This document shows positions 24,182-36,504 of a DNA stretch of 64,000 bases, piece by piece. The position numbers and the translations under genes were made by a program. This stretch comes from Diphasiastrum complanatum (lineage: Eukaryota > Streptophyta > Lycopodiopsida > Lycopodiales > Lycopodiaceae), in contig CM055113.1 of the NCBI GenBank assembly GCA_029204225.1, positions 65,001 through 129,000 on the forward strand. Direction: 5' to 3'. The notes under the pieces are model-generated. The model was given only the letters and a program-made list of their open reading frames with translations. It searched no databases and had not been told where the DNA came from. Position 1 is the first letter of the stretch. Every line of letters begins with the position of its first letter.

Positions 24182-27100
24182 CTGCATAACCAAAATCTTT
24201 TAAGTAAGACATTTAAACCTCTGCAAGTTTAGTAGATATCAAACACACAGCTCCTTAAATTTCAGCATGTTAAAGTTGTAGCTGTCAAAATACAGTCACT
24301 CTTGATGGCAAAAAACCATGAAATTTTTTCTCATGCTCTTTTGGCAAGGCCAGCTCAAGCAACCACGAGAGTATTCATGAGCTATGGACAAATGCATTGT
24401 ATGAAAGATTTTCGGAGGTGATTACCTTTTGAAGATCCTCAGCCTCTATGAGATGCGCAACCTGTTCTTCCTGAAATTGAAACCACAATCACCTTAATTT
24501 TCAAGTTGTTGATTGCTTGGTTTTAAAGGATTTGGAAGATGTATATACAAGTGGGATCACTATTCACAGTTAGATAAGGCACGTTCTTAGCACATAAAAG
24601 AGTTGCAATTGAATGGACTCAAATCGGATTCATTACTTACCAAGCATTTTAAATAATTGGATATATGTACAATATTAAGTAAGAAAATTACATAACGAAC
24701 TCTTTGACAATTTCGTCACTTCCTCACATAAGGTTCAGTCTAGACCAGCATGATTATGAAAATTCTTCATTATGCCTATTCTATCTACTTACCACTGCAC
24801 CCACTGCTTCTGCAGCTAAAACGTCCACATCCATTTCCACCTCAATCTCAATCATAGATGCAACCTACAAGACTGAAGCTTATTAGAAGAAATTAAGAAT
24901 ACTTATTTGTGAAAAAAATGAGATTGCAGGTTAGAGAAGATCATGTGAATGAAACTATTACAGACAGAAAGGAACAGAGCTAGCACCTTTGCATATTTAT
25001 CAATTAGCTTTAATCGTGTCAGAAGTTGCTGGTAGATCCCCTCTCGTGCTTTTACAACTCTTACAATTCGAGCACTGCATTATATAGACTATTCAAACAA
25101 ATGAAAAAATAAAGAGTCCAAAGTAAGAGACACATTTAGTGTCATAAAGCACACAAGCAAGATAAATTGTTCATAACCATCTGTTAAAGTAGCTTGAAAA
25201 TAGATGAAATTGCACGGCTTTAGCTTATGAGTCAGCAAAGGATCTCATAGAAGAAACATATGGAAATGCAATTTCATAAAGATCACCAACACTGTATATG
25301 CATATTCAGGGACCTTTTCAGAATGGGTCCTGAACATATGACTAGACATGGTTTGCGTGATCAAGCTTTGTTGCGAATGTTGTTTCTGACCCTGAACATT
25401 TTGGTGCAAGCCTTCGAAATTCTGAGTATGAACATGACTAGATTCATTAAATGTAAAAATAAATATTCACATAATTTTGTGCAAATGCATTGTGTATTCA
25501 CTATAGACCATGTACTTAGCCATTCCTCTATGTCAATGGGCTTTGGATTTCCACATAGTATATCAATTTTAATCTTGTCCTTACGTGTGTGTATATATAT
25601 ATATACATGTATATTGCTTCTCTAAATTTTTTTTGACCTGAAATGTACTGGAATTGGACCTATAATATGCTGAAATCGCTTGAAAGCAGGCTGAAACTAC
25701 CGAAAATGCATTTACTCTTAATTCTTTGACCTGAAATGTACTGGAATTGGACCCGAAAGTAGACTGAAACTACCGGAAATGGATTTACTCTTAGTCCTCT
25801 ATGTTTTCTCTGTCTACTAATACCCATATGGAATGTCTATTATATACACACAAAATGTTCACAAGTCATTAGGGACTGGGGGGGGGGGGTATATATGCAA
25901 AACCATGCATGATACATTATAAATTCTAGTGTGTGTGTGTGTGTGTGTGACAAGCATTGGGGTTTAAATTGTAAAATATAGTAAGGATTTGAGAATTCTA
26001 AGGATTTAAAGTTTAGGGTATGCCATGAATGGTAGCTTTATGGATGATAATCATAGATGTTCTAAATGTGCCCATTTCGATTGTCATTTGGAACCACATT
26101 TAACTTGAAATGTGGGGAGTTTTCCGAGTTTGAATTAGAGTATAATTCTTTCCAAAGAGCGTTCCAAGTACTTCGAGAAACTCATTTCACCATATAATCA
26201 TGACCAAATTTATATATGGAAAAAAGAATGATGTGCACAGTCTTCACAATTCTTGAAAGACTCCATCGTTTCGTTCAAATAATTTAAGAGTCTAACGATT
26301 GAAAACTTGAACTATGAACATAACATGATCCGTGAACCCTAATGCATAGCAACAAATTGGAAGTCTTTGGTTAAAGAACATCGGCACAAAAATAGCACTG
26401 AGAAAGTTTAAACCACAGTTCGTAGGAACAGTACGGAACCGTACCTAGGAATGCGTTCCTAGATATGGCTCTGTACCATTCCTAGAGTACCTAAGGAACG
26501 GTACATGATTTTTGCCATTTTCAGCATTGCGTTTTCAAGAACTGTTTTCAGCATCACGGTCTCAAGATAATTTCACGTTTTCAAGGTGATCTTTCATGCT
26601 TTTAGGATGATTTCAAGATCGGGTTTTCACGTTTTCATAATAATTTCAGCCTTTAGGATCATGTTTTCAGGATGATTTTAGGATCATGTATAGAAAAAGT
26701 ACCAATGCCCACAACCCGGACAGGTGGAGAATATGTATATATCAGCGAAAGTAAGTGTGAAGTGTCCGTTGAGTGGAGTGTACAATGGGCCCTGATGGAG
26801 GCAAGTGGCGACTACATCTAGGCTTTTTCCGCGGTGGCACAGGGATAGGAATCTCATCGTCAGAGTCATCGGCATGTGCTCGAGTCCAAAACCCCAGCTG
26901 ATCCGGTACAGGCAGATGAAACTGACGGAGAGTAAGCATCTCACGAACAAGAAGTCCCAAGCAACGAGCATCAGGATAGGAGACAAAACTGCGAAGCGTA
27001 TGCGGGCCATTGCGAAAGAGACAATAAAACCCACCCCGTATCTCATAATACAACGGACATTTGAGGAGGAAATGGGCTTTATCTTCCACCTCTTGCAATG

Positions 27101-30100
27101 AGCACAAGCGACATAGGCGACACTCCTGTGGGATATCCCATGCACGACTGGCCTCAATAGCAAGCTAATGAGAGGAAATGCGCAGTTGCCTGAGACGATA
27201 TCGCAGGCCGTGTGATAGGGGCTATGAGAGATAGAGCGGCAACAATGGCAAACCAGAAGGAATTAAAGAGAGGAACTGTGTCTGGTAATAGCTCAACCGA
27301 GTGCGGGAAGGGGGGAGGGAGTCTCAAGTCTGTTGTATGTATCCACATAATAAATAGCCTCGAATATATGAATGCGTACCACGAGGAAGATCCATGATAA
27401 AGATGCCAACCGCAGCAACTATGTATCTATCTGGGTGAGATGCACGAATCTCCTGAATCCGCTGAAGAAAAAGAAGAAGGCGGAAAAAGCCCTCAAGGAT
27501 GATCGGAGGAGTAGCAAACTCAGCACATAGGATATCATGAGGGGTGGTAGCCTTGGCACGTATCATACGACCCAACATAGTGGCCTGAATGTGGCAAATG
27601 TCTGCCTAGTCACAGAGAGAAAGCCCTGGAAACCAAATCTTGGAGGCATATATCACTGCTAGAACCACCCGCGTGTGAAACAACTGGCATCTAGTAGCGG
27701 GATCAAAAATATGATTCACTGTACAACCACGCTCGAACTAGACCAATGCTAAAAGACTCGAGGAAATTTGCGCAAATGCAGCCTGGCGGAAACCAAGAAG
27801 GGGCACAGTAAACAAGACTCCCAAGTAAGTATAAGAGGCAACAATGTCAACTGCCTGGCTATCATAGAAGAATTGATAATTGTGAAGGCTTTGTCGATTG
27901 GTGTTGAAAATCATGATCTTCGTCTTTGTTAAGTTAACAAAGAGACCCCAAGTAGCCCTTCTGGCGAGGGAGAAAGCAGGACAATGTCATCAACATAAAG
28001 CAGAATGGGAATGAGCAAATGAGCCAACGAGCAACCATCTCCACCTTCTTCACAAATGAGGCGCTCAAGATCATCAATATAAAGTGCAAACAACGGAGGG
28101 GATAGTGGATAGCCTTGCTTCACACCAACAATGCTACGGATGGGAGAAGACAAATTAGTATCCAACCGAATACATGCTAGAACTCTCTCATACAAAGCAA
28201 TCACTGCTGCGAGAATAGAGTCGGAAAAGCCAAGCTGACGTAGTCTGGTGATCAAAAGATGACGGGGAACAATATATCAAAGGCCTTAGAGAGATCAACG
28301 AAACAAGCAAATACCTTCTTGCCCATATGCTTTGCCTCCTCAATGATAGTACGTAGGGTGGGGACATGATCAAGAGTGCAATAACCCTGGCAGAAGCCAG
28401 CCTAGCCAGTCGCATACAATAGTCGAAAATCAGCCTCTGCAGTAATGGAGTTCTAGAGAATAGTGGCGTACAACTTGGCCATGGTTTGACCGATCATAAT
28501 AGTGCGATAGTTGTGGACATTCATGGCATCGCCTGCTTTAAGAATGGGGTGAAGGGGATTGGTGGCCCAAGGTATGGGGAAACCATCAACGACAGAGCGG
28601 TTGAAACAACGGGCCAGGAAAGGGGAGGTGAGTTGGGCAACTGGCTTGAGGAACTCGGCTGAAAGGAGGTCAATGTCAGACGTACGATTGTTCTTGAGTT
28701 TGTAGATGGTGGCTTCAACCATGTCAGGAGCAAAGAGGTCACAATGGGTAGGACGAGAAGAAAGAGAGATGGAAGGGTGAGTAGTTGTATATAGTTTTGC
28801 ATAGTCAACCCAGGATTGAAGAGGGATGGGTGCAATGTATATATGGATTTTTTCGAGCTCCAAATAGGCTGGAACAGCTGCGATGGAGGGCCTAGAATGC
28901 CTAAAACACTGTTCCACCCTTTTCCCCTCTCAAATCCTACAAGAATCAAGCAAAATTTGAAGATTCCCCACTTTCTCTCTCTAGAACTTGCACTTCTCTC
29001 TCTAGAACAAGGCTCTGATACCAATTGTCACAAGCAAGTCTCTCCGAACTCGTGAATCCCAGAAGGTCGGTGTGTAGAATGGCACTTGCTATTCTTGTCA
29101 ACACACGCATGGCATCCAACAATGGGTGATCAGTCCACCTAGCATGCATGCGACCAGTGACCTGTGAATACTGAGTGACTCATGAGGTACCACCCCCATG
29201 CCCCGCCAAAGACCTGTGACCCGCTAGGTCACCCCGAGCTACTTGCCGACTAGCATCTCGTAACTGACGGCTAGCATCCCGACAGTCATTATTCACCGCA
29301 TCTCTGACAGCTTGTCAGGCGGTTACACCAGGTCCACACACCCGGTACCAGCTTGGGACAGATGTCCTCGTCGGTCACCGACCCTTGCCAATACTAGGCC
29401 TCAGGCCCTCTAGTAACTGGCCGTGCCGAGGTCATGATAGAGCCGTAACTGGGCTCTAACATGTCTCCACAGGCCGGTGAATTAGCCATCTACAATTTAA
29501 TAATTACAATTTATAATTTACATTAGGTGAAGGGATTCAAAGTACATGTGACATCCCTAGTGTGGATAAGACCCATGAGTTGATTTGATGTAATTTCTGG
29601 TGGCCTGAGTTATACAAAGATGTCCATAGTTATGTGACACGTTACTTTTAGTGTCAAGTTTATAAGGTTGAAAGGATTAAAGTTCTTGGAACGTTACACC
29701 CATTTCCTATTCCAAAGGGGAGATTGGAGAGTGTTTCGGTGGGCTTTATTACAAACTTGCTTGGTACGCAACTTCAACATGATGCCATAATGGTTGTCAT
29801 TGACAAACTCAAAAAAATGGCTCAATTCATACCAACACATTATAAGATAGATGCGCTTTGATGTAGTTGATCTATTCATATAGCATGCATTTAGACTTCA
29901 TTGGTTACCAGCACTCACTGTTTGATAGAGACACTTGCTTTACAGGTTATTTTTAGACTGCCATAATGGATAAGCATGAGGTGCAGTTGAAAATAAGTAG
30001 TACTGATCACCCTGAAATGCATGGTCAAATAGAGAGAGTCAGCCAAACCATAGTCAATTGTCATGAAAGTTACAAAATTTGGTCGTATTCACTTTGTAGA

Positions 30101-33100
30101 GTTCAAGTGTAAAGTTACCAGATTCCACATACTTAAGCCATGGGTAGAGTTAGCGACACATCCATAGAAGCAAATTTAGTGTTACACTCCCATCTCCAGG
30201 AGCTCTCCGAACTCTGATGGCCGGTGTGAGGAATGATCCACCCAACTGTAGGTGCCCCCCTCTTGAGTCTCTCTCGTTGCTATTCTGGGCCTGGGACACC
30301 TGGCTGCCATGTAGGGTGATCAGTCCCCATGGTTCCACGAAATCCGCTTCCGCAATCAGTGCGTGACTCGGAGGCATCACCCTAGCTAACTGCCGGCTAG
30401 AGGCATCTCTGCTTCTGACGACTAGGGTCCATGCTGTCATAAGGTCAAACGATAAAACTCTGAGACCGCTCACCCGTATGTAGGCTCTCCAACAGCTTCC
30501 ATTTTATTCTGCAACTGGAACATCCGGGCCATCATGCGCACCTGCATGAAATTAAGTGCTTTAGATTGAGAAGAAGCTTTGTATGTAGTCATCAAATGAG
30601 CTCACAACTATTTGATTCTATAGCAATTATGGACCAAATTCCCTCATTTGTGTACAATTTGACATAAAAAAATCCAAGCATAAACCTACATTTGACAAAC
30701 AACACGTCCTACTTAGGTGCTGCAGCTCTACACAACCAAAATGCTTAGATTTTGCAACAATCTTCAATGAACATAAACATATAATTTTGCCGGTGATTCC
30801 TTAGGGGAAGAATATCATGCAGGAAAAATGGCAAGGGCGTAAGACAAAAATCATCCACAATTGACTTCTTGTAAAGTTTCAAGATTTTTCAGCTACGAGA
30901 GAAAGTGTAAATTTTAAACATAGAAGGCAACTGAGACCTTGCCCTATAATTATCCAGTATTTCAGGTCTAAAAAGCTCATTATACATTCCAGACATTGTG
31001 TCAGGATGATGCGGTCTAGTAAGTACTTCAAGCAGAAAAAAAGTTAGTGCTTATAAAATTGATATACCTTGCAGCATCACACCCATCCTTCAACTAGTAC
31101 AATATAAGAACAATAGTCTTATTGAGCTGAATGTGGCCTCGATACCATTCACCCATCAGCCTACTAACAAAAAAGTGACAAATTCATCTGATTGGAAAAG
31201 GACAGCTCAGTCCCTAAACCTTATACAGCCTTGCCTATGCCAATGCTATTTTCCACCAACACTAAAATTATTTGGGACCAGAATGACTCTCCATTTCACC
31301 CTCCAATTTATTCTAGAAAATTAAGTCTCAGGATTAGAGTATGCAAGTGTCTTATCTAAAAGCTTTTCAAACAATAGTGGGTCTGAATTTTCTCCTGTTA
31401 AATCAATGCACAAGCTTCCAAGAATAATGAGAGATACCATGCATTATATTTTTAGAACGGCATAGAGTAACTGTACCTCGCTACTAGCAACTTGAGCGAG
31501 ATCTTGAACTCTTTGCTGAAGTGATTCGTACTGTACCAAAAGTTCCTGCCTTAGTGCTATTGCGTCTACTGTTCTCTGTGGAAGCTGCAATTGATAGAAT
31601 TGAAAGAAAAAATAAATTATGAACTCGAAATTGCAAGTAAACCTGTGAAATATGCATAAGGAGCCGAAAGTAAAGTTGCTTCAGAGTTCATTCCATGATC
31701 TGCATTTTCAAGTGAACAGTCCAGTATAGTGCCAAGGACGGTAGCAAAGAAACTTGTGATCTCATCACAAGAAAAAAACATGTTCATACTAATACTGTCT
31801 ACTTTCAAAAGAAAATCACAATCGTAGAGCAATCTTGACTACGCCAAGCTCAAACAAACATGGTGATACTCAACAGTACATTTTGATCATTTATCGTGAG
31901 CCAGAAGATTTAGGAGAAACTTATTCCTTTGAAACATCATGATTCTTGGCTTTGCTGATATGCCAGTTATAAGCAGCCAGGGGTTGACAGCTTTTCAAGA
32001 ATAGACAAAAACTATTTCATATATGCAGAAGAAACTTGTCCAAATGAGGCTGCTTGAGCTCAAAGAGAAAGCAAAGTCATTTTTAGGTTGAAAGTTAATC
32101 TTTTCTACAATGCTGGAATTTCAAGAACCTTGGAGGTGTATTGATAGTACTTGTCTTGAAATGCATACCATTGACAAGGTCGACCTTAATAGAAGGTCTT
32201 GACAGTATGTGATGCCTTGTTATCCAGTTATTGAGCAGACTAAGGATAAAAAAAAACAAATGACGCCCTTAGATTTTACTGCTTGCCTCAATACCAGGCC
32301 TCCCATCCTATGTATTCTCTCAAAAGGGAATTACTCATCCCAAATTTCCTTATCATTTTCCAGCTTCCTTCTATTGTTCCAAGTAGGGGATGGCAAAACG
32401 TTGTGGAAAACAATCCTTAAGAGTCTCTACAATATCAAGATAATAATCTTTTTGGTCCTCGAGAGCTTGTTTTCACCAAACGACCATATTGTTGACCACA
32501 AAAAACCCTCAAATAAAGACTTCTTTGATCTACTTAACCCATAGTTGCACAAATCGCGTTTCTGAGAAATGCGTTTCTCCTCCCAGAATCGCACTTAAAA
32601 AAAAAACAGTATATTCAAAAAATTGTGCACCTCTTCACGGCCAGAATCGCGCCAGCTGTGGAGGAGGTAAATGTTTTTGTTTTGCGCTACGGGTGTCCGA
32701 TCGAGGCGTATGCATAGTCGGAAGGCATCTACTAGGCGATACGGAGGTGGTGTGCACGGTGCCAAGGGGATCTGAGCTTCGCGCAGATCGAAACGATCAG
32801 TTTTTGATTTTTGGTAAGCGTAGGCTTGTTTGTTTGCAAGTGTTGATATTGAGCTGTAGGCAACCAAATCAAGCGTAGTTTGGCTCTAGACTACCTTTCT
32901 TCATGCCCACAGTGATTCCTACGGGGTCAGTTTCAACCATTACGGCACGCCTTGCGAGATTTGAATTGCAGGTGAACCCTGACACTTGCTTGGTGGATTC
33001 GGCAGCTGCTGCTCCTCGGGCACCACCCACGCAGGAGGAGATGGATGATGAGATCTATAGAGAGTTATATAGACAAGCGCAGGCTGACGCACGGGCTCTA

Positions 33101-33843
33101 CGGCGTTCGAGGAGGGCAGACAGGCAGAGGGATAGAGCTGAGGAGGGGGATGATGAGGGCTTGGAGGGTGGAGAGGAGCTCGGGGCTGACTATCAGGAGG
33201 AGGAGGAGTGGGTTGAGGGGGATACGGAGGAGGATGAGGAGATGGGGGCGGAGGCACAGGGGGATGACCTGGCTGACCTGTTGGTGGACCCTGATGCGGA
33301 GACAGAGGAGGAGCCAGCCATTCTTGCACGTAGGCCTAGGGGGAGACCTAGAGGTTCTAGGAAGGGGGGTTGAGTTCGCTTTTTGTAGACAGGAGTGGAG
33401 CATCATAGGCAGCCGTCGGCCGGGCATCATCACAGTGGGTAGGGCCATCCCAGGGCGTTGGATCATAGCCACCTGACACACAGACACGCAGGGGTAGACA
33501 CAGGGGTGGGGGCAGAGGAGGGGAGAGAGGCAGAGGTAGAGGTAGAGGCAGGGGGAGGATCTAGAGCCAGAGCACGCAGCAGAGAGCCAGAGCACGCGGC
33601 AGAGCCAGGGCCACACCATGACATATGGCTCCCTCCAGTTCCGATTCATCTACAGACCCTTGGGATCTGCAGTCAGGCACAGATTCAGATGATGGTTCCT
33701 ACCATGACTCTGACGAGTCTTAGTTGTGTAGTTTTCATTATGTTCATGGAACATCATTGTACCCTATTTTGGTGCCACGTGACCCGATATAATATATTAC
33801 GATGATCCTATTCATAGCAGTGTAACGATTTAGTACTACTCCT

Positions 33844-33933
<90 letters not shown>

Positions 33934-36429
33934 AAGCTTTATTAATGTCTTTTCCATGCCAAAAGGCATATAAGACTAGTAAATGTACATGTCAAGTATG
34001 TGGTAACAATGGGAGCGTATGAAACGTCTCCAAAACGGTAACATAAATAACAAATCTAAAGCTATGAACTGAAATAGATGTGATGATATATGAAACATGT
34101 GGGAGCATGTATACTGCTAAAAGTCATGAGTGGGGTATGACACTATCATCCAATCTTGTCCTGCTGATGCTGTAAAAGGATGTAATACGGGCCGCATGGA
34201 GGGCCACTGGTGGTCGCTGACGTCGTCTAGGAGGGTGAAGAGGTCTCCTTGTGGTAAGTCGAATAGCTCGTGCTGCAACATGGGTATGTGTGGGGCACTG
34301 TCTCCGATCTCTATGGGCAGGTAAGTCATCATCACCATCATCATCATCATCAAATACTAGGTCTCGTCCTCTCCTCCTGGAGAAGAAAGAAGTGATCTCA
34401 GGCTGAGAAACATGACTCTGCTGGGCTGTCTGACACAGCCCCTGTTGTAGTATAAACATCTCCCGTATCATGAGTGCAGCGCATCTGGAGTCCTCATAGG
34501 CTAGGAGGGATCGTAGGGTGACGGGTGTGTCACGGAACAAACAGTGGTATCTCCCTCTGATCTCGTAATATACTGGGCACCTAAAGATAAAGTGCTCCTC
34601 TGACTCCACCTCATCCAAGGAGCATAACTGACAAATCCGCTCCGCTCTCGGGATACCCTGGAATCTCCCAGTCTCAATAGCCAACTGATGTGATGATACG
34701 CGAAGCTGGCCCAATGTAAATTTGAAGCAGTGTGATAACCCTGAGTCCAAATAGTGTGGCAAAACTGGGAACCCTGCTATGTCAAGCTCAATAAAGTGAG
34801 TCCAGTAATAGTCGGGTTTAACCCCACGCTGTCGCCTCCAAGTATGATCGAGGTATGCCTGATATAAGACGCGCCTGATATACTGATGAGTACCTGAGGG
34901 GAGCTCTGTAATGTGGATACCAAATGACTCAAGGAGGAAGTGGGATGCTTGGGAGAACCACGACAGTCGATAGCCCTGGTCATGAAGTGAGTGTGAGGAA
35001 ACAAGTGCTATCTGTGTATATCTCATATCTGCATCGGGCAAAGCCTGGACTCTCTGAATATATGTGATAAGATGTAAAGCGGCATCTATCTGAATGGGTG
35101 GAACGGCAAACTCTGCAAGAAGGATCTCGTGTGGAATCGAGGGCTTCGCCCAAATCATATGAGCTAACATAGTGGTCTGTAATTGTGAAATGCTGGCCCA
35201 GTGTGATGACGAGAGACCAGTACACCATGTCTCTGCTGCATACATGGCAGTGGGGGTGACAATAGTATCAAAAAGTCTACACTTACTACAAGCATCTCTG
35301 ATGAGCTTCCTGAAGCAAAACCACTCAAGCTGAACAAGAGAGGAGTGCCCCTTCCCAAGTCGGGTGATGGCTGCCTGTCACATGCTAAAGGTAGAACCAA
35401 GAAAGAGTATTCCCAAATAAGTATAAGAGGAAACTACCTCTAAGGCCTGCCCATCTAGGGTGAACTCCTGGCGCTGCATGAAAGCTCGAGAAGTGTTGAA
35501 GACCATAACTTTGGTCTTCGTAGTGTTCACCCCCAATCCCCATCTGGTACAAAATCCCTGTAAACAATCCAACTGCCTCAGTAATCCCTCTCTGGTCGAG
35601 GATACAAGTACCACATCATCCGCATAGAGGAGAATAGCAATCAGAATGGTGCCAAGTCTACATCCAGCCCCACCACACTGTGAGATGACTCGCTCTAACT
35701 CATCAATGTATAATCCAAAGAGAACCGATGAAAGAGAACATCCCTGTTTCACCCCAATGGTGCTCCAAATGTGATCAGATAGGCCACTGTCATGTCGGAA
35801 ACATCCCAAGACCTTCTCATAAAGAGCCATCACTGCTAGAACAATATCTGTGGAGAAACCAAGGTCACGAAGTCTCTGAATGAGTAGGGAGCGTGGTACA
35901 GAATCCAAGGCTTTCCTGAAGTCCACAAAACAACAGTAAACCCTCTCTTTCCTGTACTTAGCTTCCTCAATCAAAGCTTGGAGTGTGAAGATATGGTCAG
36001 TGGTAGAATAATGAGATCTAAAACCTGCCTGCCCCAATGCATGTAATCTCCGGTTTTCTGCCTCTGAACTCACTGCAGACTGGAGTATGGTGCCATAGAG
36101 CTTCGTGAGAACATGCCCAATCATGATAGTGCGGTAATTACCAAGAATCATGGGATCACCATTTTTATGAATAGGATGGATGATGTTGGTGCACCAGGAT
36201 GAAGGGAAACCAGAAACAACGGCGGAATTGAGGAGAGTGGCTAGTGTGGGAGCAAGGAGGTCGGAAGCATGGGTTAGGAGTTCAGAGGAGAATGCAGGGC
36301 ACGGTTCAGGGCCAGCAGGGTGCGGTGGAGGATGGGGGGAATTACCTCCCCCCCGCTTACGTGGAGCCATGCTGAAGATGGAGCGCTGGCAGTAAAGCAC
36401 CCGGCTAGGTAGCCATAACGGCTAGACAG

Positions 36430-36504
<75 letters not shown>

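Noticed and set aside
26400-26690. GGAACGGTAC/GTACCGTTCC motifs as ends of a DNA transposon around the first LINE
   Set aside because: The palindromic motifs are all on one side. I found no matching inverted end beyond 28,900.
33098-33649. 183-codon minus-strand frame opposite the AT-hook ORF
   Set aside because: A Pro/Leu/Cys-rich shadow of a purine-rich coding strand. The plus-strand frame has an AT-hook and acidic tail.
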